A stretch of 64,000 bases of DNA, from assembly GCF_002220095.1 (NCBI RefSeq), contig NZ_CP022372.1:5334501-5398500 (forward strand). Reading direction: 5' to 3'. Position numbers and translations under genes: made by a program. The notes under the pieces were generated by a model. It ran no database searches and was not told the DNA's origin. It worked only from the letters and a program-made list of their open reading frames with translations. Source of the DNA: Bosea sp. AS-1. Lineage in GTDB: Bacteria; Pseudomonadota; Alphaproteobacteria; Rhizobiales; Beijerinckiaceae. Below, in pieces: positions 48,268 to 55,494 of this stretch (its first letter is position 1; every line of letters begins with the position of its first letter).

Positions 48268-49293
48268 TCAGCCGCCCGCCTTGACCGCGCGCTCGTAGTA
48301 TTGCGTCTCGAACAGGCCGTCGAAGGGCGCTTCCTTGTCGAGCGATCCGAGCTTGACCTGATAGGCCTGCATGGCGCGTGCCGGCTCGATGATCTTGCGC
48401 GGATCGATCTCGAAACGGCTGGCCGGCGAGACCAGCGCCTTGCGGATCAGCGCGGGGTCGACGATGCCCTTGCCGAGCGCCGCGGCGACATGGGGCGCGG
48501 CCTTGTCGGGATCGGTCTTGATCAGGGCAGCCGCCTTGACGAGGCCATTGACGACGGCCTGCACCGCGTCCGGGTTCTTGGTGGCGAAGGCGCCCGAAAC
48601 CGCGACGACCGTGCCGGGCTGGCCCGGAAAGACCTCCTCGCCACCCGCGACGAGCTTGATCTGCGGATTGCGGGTCTGGAGGATGGTCAAGGCCGGCTCG
48701 CGCACCGTGCCACCATCGACCGCACCGGCCAGGATCGCCTGCTGCGTCGCGTCGATGCCCATCGGCACGATCGCGACATCGGCCTTGTCGACCTTGGCGA
48801 CCTCCCAGAGCCAGTATTCCAGCACCGTGTCGGGCACCGAGCCCGGCGGCTGGGTCGCGAGGCGCGCCGGCTTGCCGTTGGCGGCGCGGAAGGCCTTGAA
48901 AGCGGCGGCAGGAGCAACTCCGTCGGTGAAGAACTTCGTCAGCGACGGCGCGGTGACCACCACGTTCTCGCCGACCGCCGTCGAGGCGACGACGCGGATG
49001 TCGACGCCGCGCGAACGAGCGACGGCGAGCGGGGCGACGCCGGCGACATAGATGTCGATCGTACCGGAGGCGAGCGCCTGAATCATGTTCGGACCGGATT
49101 CGAAGACGGTAATCGCGGTCTCGATGCCGCCCTGCTTCAGCCAGCCCTCGCCATTGGCGACAAAGAAGGGCGCGGTGCCGACAATCGGGATGTAACCCAC
49201 CCGGGCTGTGACGCCTTGTGCGCGCGCCGCGCCGGCAAACGGAGACGCCGCCGCAAGGGTCGCACCCGCAATGAGAAACTGGCGGCGATCCAT
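48268..49293 (-). CDS. ABC transporter substrate-binding protein, SsuA/TauA/NMT1-like
   Basis: A 341-residue periplasmic protein with a possible Tat-type leader (DRRQFLIAG, cut after GAARA near residue 25), then the NMT1/SsuA fold: GYIPIVGTAPFFVANGEGWL (about 33-52). Close to aliphatic sulfonate and taurine binding proteins; no sulfonatase genes adjoin it, so the ligand is open. First gene of the operon and divergent from an Lrp regulator. Confidence 0.9.
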   Translation of the reverse strand: MDRRQFLIAGATLAAASPFAGAARAQGVTARVGYIPIVGTAPFFVANGEGWLKQGGIETAITVFESGPNMIQALASGTIDIYVAGVAPLAVARSRGVDIRVVASTAVGENVVVTAPSLTKFFTDGVAPAAAFKAFRAANGKPARLATQPPGSVPDTVLEYWLWEVAKVDKADVAIVPMGIDATQQAILAGAVDGGTVREPALTILQTRNPQIKLVAGGEEVFPGQPGTVVAVSGAFATKNPDAVQAVVNGLVKAAALIKTDPDKAAPHVAAALGKGIVDPALIRKALVSPASRFEIDPRKIIEPARAMQAYQVKLGSLDKEAPFDGLFETQYYERAVKAGG

Positions 49294-49345
49294 CGTTCAA
49301 ATCCTCTCGCAAGACGGCGCCGAAACGGCACCCATTGACAGATGG

Positions 49346-49403
49346 AGAAAAGGATTTTCTATCTGGATGCAATAGATCGACTTGAAAAAGAAATTTATTC
49401 TTT
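49346..49403. promoter_or_regulatory. Two AGAA...TTCT palindromes in the divergent SsuA-like/Lrp region
   Basis: AGAAAA-GGA-TTTTCT (49346-49360) and AAAGAA-ATTTA-TTCTTT (49387-49403) are both perfect. The second, as AAGAAATTTATTCTT, matches 12 of 15 positions of the E. coli Lrp consensus YAGHAWATTWTDCTR. The region is the most AT-rich in this part of the window. Candidate operators for the adjacent Lrp-type regulator. Confidence 0.5.
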
Positions 49404-49453
49404 CTTGAGATCAATCTATGGAACAGATTTTTCTACAGGACGGGTTTCAGAGA

Positions 49454-49921
49454 ATGGACGCCATCGATCGCAAGATTCTCACGGTGCTGCAGGCCGACGC
49501 CAACATCTCGATCGCCGATCTCGCCGATCGGGTCGGGCTGTCGCAGACCCCATGCTGGAAGCGCATCCAGAAGCTGGAGCAGGCCGGCGTCATCCTGAAG
49601 CGCGTCGCCCTGGTCTCGCCGGAGAAGATCGGACTCGGCCTCACCGTCTTCGTGCAGATCGAAACCGCCGACCATTCCGGCCCCTGGCTCGACAAATTCG
49701 CGCAGACCGTCGCGGCCATGCCGGAGGTGATGGAGTTCTACCGGATGGCCGGCGACGTCGACTACATGCTGCGCGTCGTCGTCGCCGACATGGCCGCCTA
49801 TGACGGCTTCTACAAGAAGCTGATCGAGACGATCCCGCTCAAGAACGTCACCTCGCGCTTCGCCATGGAGCGGATCAAGGCGACGACGGCCTACAAAGTG
49901 CCGGAGCTGCCGCGTCACTGA
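49454..49921 (+). CDS. Lrp/AsnC family transcriptional regulator
   Basis: A 155-residue regulator beginning MDAIDRKILTVLQADANIS, the standard Lrp opening; winged helix about 3-62 with LSQTPCWKRIQKLEQAG, RAM ligand domain about 68-145. An in-frame ATG at 49418 would add 12 residues. It diverges from the sulfonate-type ABC operon and probably controls it in response to an amino acid or related metabolite. Confidence 0.94.
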   Translation: MDAIDRKILTVLQADANISIADLADRVGLSQTPCWKRIQKLEQAGVILKRVALVSPEKIGLGLTVFVQIETADHSGPWLDKFAQTVAAMPEVMEFYRMAGDVDYMLRVVVADMAAYDGFYKKLIETIPLKNVTSRFAMERIKATTAYKVPELPRH

Positions 49922-50020
49922 GCCGGCAGGTGCGCTGCGGCCGGCCGTTCCGGCGCATGACAGAGCGCTGCCGCGAATGCTAGGAAGCGGGCAACACGAC
50001 GCCTTGCCCAAGGAGCCGCC

Positions 50021-51295
50021 TTGTCCGCTTCCCGCTCCGTTCTCCTGATCATCGGCGGCGGCATCGCCGCCTACAAGGTGCTCGAAGTCATCCGCCGACT
50101 GAAGGACCGCGGCATCGCCTCGCGCTGCATCCTGACCAAGGCGGGCGAACAGTTCGTGACGCCGCTCTCGGTCTCGTCGCTGGCGGGGGAACGCTGCTTC
50201 ACCGACCTGTTCTCGCTGACGGACGAGGCCGATATCGGCCATATCCAGCTCTCGCGCTCGACCGATCTCGTGGTGGTGGCGCCGGCGACCGCCGACCTCA
50301 TCGCCAAGATGGCGAACGGCCATGCTGACGACCTTGCCTCGACGGCCTTGCTCGCCACCGACAAGCGCGTGCTGATCGCGCCGGCGATGAACCCGCGCAT
50401 GTGGCAGCACCCGGCGACGCGGCGAAACATGGCGCAACTCGAAAAGGACGGTGTCCTCGTTGTCGGTCCGAATAGCGGCGCCATGGCCGAACGCGGAGAA
50501 AGCGGGCCGGGCCGGATGGCCGAGCCGCCGGAAATCCTCGCCGCGATCGAGCTGGCACTGGCCGGCGAAAAGCCTTCGACGCGCGCCATCGGCTTCCTCG
50601 GCCGGCTGCCGGGCGGCGAGCATGCCCACGCCGGCAGCGCGCTCGCCGGCAAGCATGTCCTCATCACCTCAGGACCGACGCATGAGCCGATCGACCCGGT
50701 GCGCTACATCGCGAACCGCTCCTCCGGAAAGCAGGGCCATGCCATCGCCGCCGCAGCCGCGGCAGCCGGCGCCCGCGTGACTCTGATCAGCGGGCCGGTG
50801 AACCTGCCCGATCCAACAGGCGTCGAGACCATCCGTGTCGAATCCGCCCGTGAGATGCTGGCGGCCGTCGAGGCCGCGCTGCCCGCCGATCTCGCCATCT
50901 TCGCCGCCGCCGTCGCCGACTGGCGCGTCGCCGATGCCGCATCGGAGAAGATGAAGAAGGATGGCGGGAAGCTGCCGCCGCTCTCGCTCGTGGAGAATCC
51001 AGATATTCTCGCCACCGTGGCGCACCGCAAGACGGGGCGACCCGGCTTCGTCGTCGGTTTCGCCGCGGAGACGCAGAACGTCATCGACTATGCCAAGGCC
51101 AAGCTCGCCAAGAAGGGCTGCGACCTGATCGTCGCCAACGATGTCGGCGGCACGGGCGTGATGGGCGGGGACGCCAATACCGTGCATCTCGTCACGGCGA
51201 CGGGCGTCGAGACCTGGCCGACGCTGCCGAAGGAGGAGGTCGCAAGCCGTCTCATCGCGCATCTGGCGCAGCTGCTGCCGGGCAAGGGAGCCTGA
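50021..51295 (+). CDS. coaBC: Bifunctional CoaBC (phosphopantothenoylcysteine synthetase/decarboxylase)
   Basis: A 424-residue enzyme of coenzyme A synthesis. The N-terminal FMN decarboxylase (about 5-185) has [15 protein letters not shown] and the C-terminal CTP-dependent synthetase (about 205-420) has [20 protein letters not shown] and LIVANDVGG. The start is a TTG at 50021, supported by AGGAG five bases upstream and by the match to family N termini. dut follows after five bases. Confidence 0.96.
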   Translation: MSASRSVLLIIGGGIAAYKVLEVIRRLKDRGIASRCILTKAGEQFVTPLSVSSLAGERCFTDLFSLTDEADIGHIQLSRSTDLVVVAPATADLIAKMANGHADDLASTALLATDKRVLIAPAMNPRMWQHPATRRNMAQLEKDGVLVVGPNSGAMAERGESGPGRMAEPPEILAAIELALAGEKPSTRAIGFLGRLPGGEHAHAGSALAGKHVLITSGPTHEPIDPVRYIANRSSGKQGHAIAAAAAAAGARVTLISGPVNLPDPTGVETIRVESAREMLAAVEAALPADLAIFAAAVADWRVADAASEKMKKDGGKLPPLSLVENPDILATVAHRKTGRPGFVVGFAAETQNVIDYAKAKLAKKGCDLIVANDVGGTGVMGGDANTVHLVTATGVETWPTLPKEEVASRLIAHLAQLLPGKGA

Positions 51296-51300
51296 GCGCG

Positions 51301-51675
51301 ATGACGACGGTCGCGTTGCTGAGGCTGCCGCATGGCGCCGATCTGCCCCTGCCCGCCTATGAGACAACCGGCGCGGCCGGGCTCGACCTGCGCGCCGCGA
51401 TCATGGCGCCCCTGACATTGGCGCCCGGCGAGCGGGCGCTCATCCCGACTGGACTCGCGATGCAGCTGCCCGAAGGCTTCGAAGGACAGGTGCGGCCACG
51501 CTCAGGGCTGGCCTTGCGTCACGGCGTCACGGTGCTGAATGCCCCCGGAACGGTCGACAGCGATATTCATGCCACCCCCCTCGGTAAGGTGAACTCGCGA
51601 TCTGACTTGCTTGCGGCGCTCCGCGGTTTAAGAGGCAGCGCGGCGCAGCTCGTCAGGGTTGCGCAGCCGCGCTGA
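51301..51675 (+). pseudogene. dut: Truncated dUTP diphosphatase (dut), 3' part replaced
   Basis: The first 88 codons are a good dUTPase: motif 1 AGLDLRA (26-32), motif 2 PRSGLA (66-71), and the start of motif 3 GTVDSD (83-88). Homology stops at 51564, where Y-R-G should follow; the frame then reads 36 unrelated codons to 51675. Motifs 4 and 5, including the Gly-rich C-terminal arm that closes the active site, are missing (normal length about 150), so this product should be inactive. No dut remnant was found before or after the IS. A second dut elsewhere, or an assembly artefact, must be considered. Confidence 0.85.
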
Positions 51676-51822
51676 CTCTGGGTCCAGCTTCGTACCGACG
51701 TATGCCGACGGATTTGCGCCCGGCTTCATTATCTCGGGGAAGAGGGTTTGCCCCGCCGTTCCGTCGCAATCAGCCCAAGTGGTCGTAAATACGGGCCTAT
51801 CAAGCCCCTCCCCGGCCACCAA
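51628..51822 (-). CDS. Small hypothetical protein in the foreign segment
   Basis: A possible 64-residue protein (TTG start at 51822, or GTG at 51819) overlapping the end of the truncated upstream frame. It is not recognised; it ends PDELRRAAS. The overlap with the preceding frame is what a small operon would show, but codon evidence is thin and a plus-strand frame covers the same bases. Confidence 0.3.
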   Translation of the reverse strand: MVAGEGLDRPVFTTTWADCDGTAGQTLFPEIMKPGANPSAYVGTKLDPESARLRNPDELRRAAS

Positions 51823-52062
51823 ACGGAATGTGGTCTGGGTCCAAACGAACCAGAATTTGGAGATAGCGAGTTACCTTAGACTCCAGGTCACGGATTCTAT
51901 CGAGCTGATCGTTTTCTCGCCGTACCGATTCGTCCAGCTTTCGCTCGGCTTCCAATAAGCGGTATTCTATTGCGACGCACCGCTGAGCAAACTCATCACG
52001 GATCGGATCGCGCTTTTCAATTGGGAAAGCTTCGCTCCATTCGTCGGCTCCTCTACTTGGCC
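51800..52062 (-). pseudogene. Coiled-coil protein gene, 5' end cut by the IS element
   Basis: The minus frame is open from the IS edge at 52062 to a TGA at 51800, about 87 codons, with no start codon near the edge. The product is highly charged with a heptad-like stretch (LLEAERKLDESVRREND then IRDLESKVTRYLQI), ending [12 protein letters not shown]. Composition argues for real coding sequence. Function not recognised. Confidence 0.5.
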
Positions 52063-52082
52063 TGCTGCCGGTTTCGTGGACA
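52063..52082 (+). repeat. Left terminal inverted repeat of the IS3 element
   Basis: TGCTGCCGGTTTCGTGGACA, an exact reverse match to the right end; it begins with TG as IS3-family ends do. The outer five bases TGGCC also match on both sides but are taken as flank. Confidence 0.9.
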
Positions 52083-52087
52083 GTCGG

Positions 52088-52948
52088 TTAAGCTAATCCC
52101 ACCTTCTTTTCGAACTCGACCGGGCTGATGTAGCCGATGGTCGAGTGTCTGCGAACGGCGTTATAGAACCGCTCGATGTAATCGAACACGTCGGCACGAG
52201 CATCGTCGCGTGTTCGGTAGACCCTGCCTCTGATCCGCTCGGTTTTGAGCGAGGAGAAGAAGCTCTCCATCGCGGCATTGTCCCAGACATTGCCCGAGCG
52301 GCTCATCGAGCAGGTGACGCCGTTGTCGGCCATGAGCTTCTGGAACTGCTCGCTGGCATACTGGCTGCCCTGGTCCGAATGGTGCAGCAGGGCATCCGGC
52401 TTTCCCCGGCGCCAGATCGCCATCATCAGCGCATCGGTCACGAGTTGAGCGGTCATCTCGGCCTTCATCGACCAGCCCACCACCCGGCGGGAGAAGAGGT
52501 CGATGACGGCCGCAACGTACAGCCAACCCTCCGCGGTCCATATGTAGGTGAAGTCCGCGATCCAGCGCTGGTTGGGCCGTTCGGCGTGGAACTCCCGGCC
52601 GAGCGTATTCGGGGCGATGGCCGATCGTTGGCCATCATCCTTGGGCAGGCTGCGCCGACGCGGCCTGGCGCGCAAAGCTTGTGCGCGCATCAGCCGTTCG
52701 ATGCGATGCAGGCCGCAATCGATGCCTTCCGCCAGCACGTCCCGCCAGACGCGCCTGGCACCATAGGTGCGATCCGAACCAAGGAAGCTTGCCCGGACCC
52801 TGGCGCCAATCTCCGCGTCGTCGCGCGCACGCCGGCTCGGCGATCGGTTGAGCCAGGCATGAAAGCCCGAGCGCGACACATCCAGCGCTTCGCAAAGCCA
52901 CGCCACCGGCCAGATCCCCCGGTGCTTCGCAATGAACGTGAACCTCAT
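52088..52948 (-). CDS. IS3-family transposase OrfB (DDE integrase domain)
   Basis: A 286-residue transposase part: HTH_21-like region near the N terminus, then the rve integrase core. Catalytic residues are D132 (IADFTY), D192 (HSDQGSQY) and E228 (AAMESFF), with the IS3-type spacing of 35 between the second Asp and Glu. Its ATG overlaps the OrfA stop, but the active enzyme is expected as an OrfAB fusion made by frameshifting. The stop lies 5 bases inside the left repeat. Confidence 0.97.
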   Translation of the reverse strand: MRFTFIAKHRGIWPVAWLCEALDVSRSGFHAWLNRSPSRRARDDAEIGARVRASFLGSDRTYGARRVWRDVLAEGIDCGLHRIERLMRAQALRARPRRRSLPKDDGQRSAIAPNTLGREFHAERPNQRWIADFTYIWTAEGWLYVAAVIDLFSRRVVGWSMKAEMTAQLVTDALMMAIWRRGKPDALLHHSDQGSQYASEQFQKLMADNGVTCSMSRSGNVWDNAAMESFFSSLKTERIRGRVYRTRDDARADVFDYIERFYNAVRRHSTIGYISPVEFEKKVGLA

Positions 52949-53235
52949 GTCACGTCCTTCGCGAAGTAGGCTGCGGCCTTTTTTAGAATATCGCGCTCCG
53001 CCTTGAGCTTGGCCACCTCCCGCCGCAGCCTCTCGATCTCAAGCTGCTCCGGCTTCATCTGACCGTGGCCGGGAAAGGCCTGCGCAGGATCGGCAGAAAA
53101 GAGCTTCACCCATTTGCGCAGCTGGTTCTCATGGACATCCAGGTCCCGAGACGCCTGCGCCACACTCACTCCGCGATCCTTGATCAGGCGGACCGCCTCG
53201 ATCTTGAACTCACGCCCAAACTGTCTTCGCCGCAT
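52945..53235 (-). CDS. IS3-family transposase OrfA (DNA-binding subunit)
   Basis: A 96-residue HTH_Tnp_1 protein: FGREFKIEAVRLIKDRGVS, HTH near 24-45, then a leucine-zipper-like helix IERLRREVAKLKAERDILK (about 67-85). It binds the terminal repeats and supplies the N terminus of the OrfAB transposase. Confidence 0.96.
   Translation of the reverse strand: MRRRQFGREFKIEAVRLIKDRGVSVAQASRDLDVHENQLRKWVKLFSADPAQAFPGHGQMKPEQLEIERLRREVAKLKAERDILKKAAAYFAKDVT
52978..52984 (-). other. Programmed -1 frameshift site of the IS3 transposase
   Basis: On the minus strand the bases are A-AAA-AAG in the OrfA frame, the classic IS3 slippery heptamer. The -1 frame has no stop from here to the OrfB ATG and reads KKGRSLLREGRD into OrfB, so a fusion is possible. 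Confidence 0.85.
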
Positions 53236-53271
53236 ACGCCACCTCCGGTTTCATGAAACACCTAATCTCGG

Positions 53272-53291
53272 TGTCCACGAAACCGGCAGCA
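53272..53291 (-). repeat. Right terminal inverted repeat of the IS3 element
   Basis: Reverse complement of the left end over all 20 bases, lying 37 bases upstream of the OrfA start. Confidence 0.9.
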
Positions 53292-53486
53292 GGCCATGCA
53301 GATTACCGTCGCCGCGATCCCGTCACTCCCGGCAAGCCGGGTGAAACGGCTCCATGGACACCGCTTCGGAAATGTCGGCTCTCGGGTAAGCGGCTAACTT
53401 CCGTTCTTGGCGCTTGGTGCAACTGGCCAAGGTTCTTTGATGGCAGCTTCCCCTTCAAGCTGGCCGGGATACTGGGTGAATAGCGA
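53292..53486. other. Non-coding segment after the IS with a decayed palindromic repeat
   Basis: No convincing gene and no dut sequence. At 53368-53402 the bases run GGAAATGTCGGCT, an 8-base loop, AGCGGCTAACTTCC: a degenerate hairpin that looks like the GGAATGTCCGCTTT-type intergenic repeat frequent in Hyphomicrobiales. Recognition from memory, moderate. Confidence 0.4.
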
Positions 53487-54431
53487 TCAGCCGAAGTCAT
53501 GGATGATCTCGGCAAAGCCTTGCCGCCATGAGGCATGGAGCGGCGACCAGCCGAGTTCGCGCCTAGCCTTGCCGTTCGATCCCGCGCGCGACTGCGTCAT
53601 CATGGCGACGATATGCTCCCCTACCGCAAGGCGGCCCAGCCAGGCCGGGATGCGGAACGGCGGCCTCGCGCCAAGCATCGCGGCGAGCGCGGTGAGCCAG
53701 TCGTGCACGGGAGCGGGATCGTCGTCGACGATGTTGTAGATGCCCTCGCCGCGCTCGACCGCAAGCACGGTCGCCTCCGCCGCGTCATCGATATGCAGGA
53801 AGGACCACCATGCCGAGCCGCCGCCGATCAGCGGCATAAGCCGCCTGCGGATCTGTGCGATCATCGTCGGATCGAAGACGCCGGTGCCGGGACCGTAGAA
53901 CCCCCCATAGCGCAGCGCGACGCCGGTTACTCCCCGCGTTGTGGTGACTGCGCGCTCCAGATAGCGGATCGCGTCGAGCGTGCCGCGAAGCTCCCGCGGC
54001 GGATCGTCATCAAGCGGGTCGTCCTCGGTTTTCACGAAACCGCCGACGCGGGCGTAGGGCCAGCCGCAGAAACTCTGCGCGACGATCCGCTTCACCCTGC
54101 AATCCTGTGCCACCGCCAGCAGGTGGTTGGTTCCTGCCATGCGTAGCCGGTTGCTGTTCGCGAAGACACGGCCGAAATGGCGCAGGTCCGAAGCCCCCTT
54201 CAGATCCGTCAGCTGATGCACGATCACGTCCGGGCGTGCGGCGACGACCGCGGCATGGATGGCCGCTCGATCGAGCGCGTCGGCGACGACAGGCTCGGCG
54301 CCGAGCTCCCGCAGAAAACCAGATTTTGCCGGGCTGCGCGTCAATCCGGCGACGCTGTGGCCCTTAGCAACCAGACGCGGAACCAGGCTGCGTCCCACAG
54401 CGCCCGTCGCGCCGGCAACGAAAATGCGCAT
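53487..54431 (-). CDS. NAD-dependent epimerase/dehydratase family protein
   Basis: A 314-residue extended SDR: NAD motif GATGAVGRSL (7-16) and ALRYGGFYGPGTGVFDP (beginning near 183). The canonical YxxxK is not clear (YLERA is in its place), so the protein may be atypical and act as a binding or reductase-like member. Divergent from a TetR regulator across a perfect palindrome, hence probably repressed by it. Substrate unknown. Confidence 0.9.
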   Translation of the reverse strand: MRIFVAGATGAVGRSLVPRLVAKGHSVAGLTRSPAKSGFLRELGAEPVVADALDRAAIHAAVVAARPDVIVHQLTDLKGASDLRHFGRVFANSNRLRMAGTNHLLAVAQDCRVKRIVAQSFCGWPYARVGGFVKTEDDPLDDDPPRELRGTLDAIRYLERAVTTTRGVTGVALRYGGFYGPGTGVFDPTMIAQIRRRLMPLIGGGSAWWSFLHIDDAAEATVLAVERGEGIYNIVDDDPAPVHDWLTALAAMLGARPPFRIPAWLGRLAVGEHIVAMMTQSRAGSNGKARRELGWSPLHASWRQGFAEIIHDFG

Positions 54432-54450
54432 GGCAGCACCCCTTTGCTTG

Positions 54451-54474
54451 CTAACCTACTCATGAGTAGGTTAG
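54451..54474. promoter_or_regulatory. Perfect 24-bp palindrome, TetR operator
   Basis: The left half CTAACCTACTCA (54451-54462) is exactly mirrored by the right half. It lies between the divergent epimerase (start 54431) and tetR (start 54486), where binding would block both promoters. Perfect symmetry over 12 bp per side is far beyond chance, and is the form typical of TetR operators. Confidence 0.85.
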
Positions 54475-54485
54475 TGTTACCCGTG

Positions 54486-55082
54486 ATGGATTCAAGGGTG
54501 CGCAAGCGTTTAAGCGCCGAAGGGCGTCGGGCCAGGATCATCGCGGCGTCCATTTCCGCCTTCGCCCGCGACGGCTATGACGCGACGAAGATGGATGCGA
54601 TCGCTGCGGGTGCGGGGATCACCAAGCCGGTGCTCTACGATCATTTTCCGTCGAAGCAGGCGCTGTTCCTGGCGGTGCTTCAGTCCATCCGCGACGGCCT
54701 TCTCGCCAGGGGCGAGGCGATCGCGCAGGAGGGTGCGGGTCCCGAGCAGAGATTTCGCCGCTCGGTCGATGCCTTTCTCGCGTTCGTTGAGCAGGCACCG
54801 GAGGCCGCCCGAGTGCTGCTGACGATCCCGGCTGGTGATCCGGTTGCGGCGCAGGTCTCGCGCGAGGTCCAGGCAGGCGCGTCCGCCGGCATCGCCGCCT
54901 TGCTGACCACATTCATGCCCGGCTGGGCGCCATGGCGCCTACAGGCGAGTGCTGCGTTCCTGAAAGAGGGCCTCCACGCGATTGCAGTGTGGTGGCTCGA
55001 CCATCCGGGGCCGCGCCGCGCGGAGATCGTGGAGATCGTCCTGGAGACGACATGGCGGGGATTGCAAAGGCAGACGCGCTGA
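54486..55082 (+). CDS. TetR/AcrR family transcriptional regulator
   Basis: A 198-residue repressor: helix-turn-helix about 14-60 with AFARDGYDATKMDAIAAGAGITKPVLYDHFPSK split across helices 2-4, then an all-helical ligand domain. The ATG at 54486 is chosen because an earlier ATG (54462) lies in the centre of the operator. Divergent from the epimerase; the two downstream membrane-protein genes may be co-transcribed. Confidence 0.93.
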   Translation: MDSRVRKRLSAEGRRARIIAASISAFARDGYDATKMDAIAAGAGITKPVLYDHFPSKQALFLAVLQSIRDGLLARGEAIAQEGAGPEQRFRRSVDAFLAFVEQAPEAARVLLTIPAGDPVAAQVSREVQAGASAGIAALLTTFMPGWAPWRLQASAAFLKEGLHAIAVWWLDHPGPRRAEIVEIVLETTWRGLQRQTR

Positions 55083-55125
55083 GAGCTCGCGCAAAGCGGC
55101 GCCGATCGATCGAAAGAGCTTTGCC

Positions 55126-55476
55126 ATGAGGGATATCGCGCTTCAGAGCGCTGGTTTGCTGGCGATCCTTGTTTCCATCCTGCACGGCGCGATCGCGGAG
55201 TTGCAGGTCTTTCCAAGGGCCCGGATCGCGTCGCCGCGCATCCGCCGCCTGCTCCGGATGGTCTGGCAGGCGAGCACCGTCGATTGGATCGGCATCGGCG
55301 CGCTGCTGATCTCCGCGCCGGCCTTGGGATCCGAGAGCGCCCGCCATGGGATCATCGCGGTCGCGATCGTCGCCTATGGCTATGCGGCGATCGGCAACGC
55401 CATCGCCAGCCGCGGCCGGCATCCTGGCTGGTGCCTGATGGGGGCGGTCGTCGGACTCTCCGTGGCAGGCTGGTAG
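55126..55476 (+). CDS. Small integral membrane protein
   Basis: A 116-residue protein with about three to four hydrophobic helices (about 8-28, 52-68, 72-95, 102-116). Not assigned to a family. It follows tetR by 43 bases and precedes the ICMT-like gene by 18, so a three-gene unit is likely. The ATG at 55126 is preferred over an upstream frame that overlaps tetR. Confidence 0.75.
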   Translation: MRDIALQSAGLLAILVSILHGAIAELQVFPRARIASPRIRRLLRMVWQASTVDWIGIGALLISAPALGSESARHGIIAVAIVAYGYAAIGNAIASRGRHPGWCLMGAVVGLSVAGW

Positions 55477-55494
55477 CAGCTGAAGGAGGACGTG

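Larger units (their letters stand above)
51568..52062. other. Lower-GC foreign segment between truncated dut and the IS element
   Basis: About 0.5 kb with GC near 50-55% by eye, clearly below the flanks. It carries two minus-strand reading frames, one cut by the IS. No integrase, att repeat or tRNA end was seen. Probably a remnant of an acquired element whose other end is gone. Confidence 0.6.
52063..53291 (-). mobile_element. Complete IS3-family insertion sequence, 1,229 bp
   Basis: Perfect 20-bp terminal inverted repeats at 52063-52082 and 53272-53291, starting TGCTGCCGG and reading on through TTTCGTGGACA. GGCC flanks both ends (52059-52062 and 53292-53295) as a likely 4-bp target duplication; being self-complementary it is weak proof alone. 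It encodes overlapping OrfA and OrfB with a -1 frameshift site and intact DDE residues, so it looks active. It inserted into the coiled-coil gene remnant. The IS3 subgroup was not determined. Confidence 0.95.

Noticed and set aside
51659..51958. 99-codon plus-strand frame in the foreign segment
   Set aside because: The minus strand of the same bases gives two consecutive, more protein-like frames with charged heptads; no start signal on the plus strand. Not fully excluded.
52059..53295. GGCC/GGCC as firm proof of a target duplication
   Set aside because: The tetramer is self-complementary, so it would also appear if the inverted repeats were simply four bases longer; kept only as likely.
53253..53483. 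76-codon plus-strand frame starting inside the IS and running into the gap
   Set aside because: Starts within the IS end and has no recognisable sequence; likely chance.
53292..53486. Search for the missing 3' end of dut (Y-R-G-E and Gly-rich motif 5) on the far side of the IS
   Set aside because: No frame on either strand shows it, so a simple IS insertion into dut does not explain the break.
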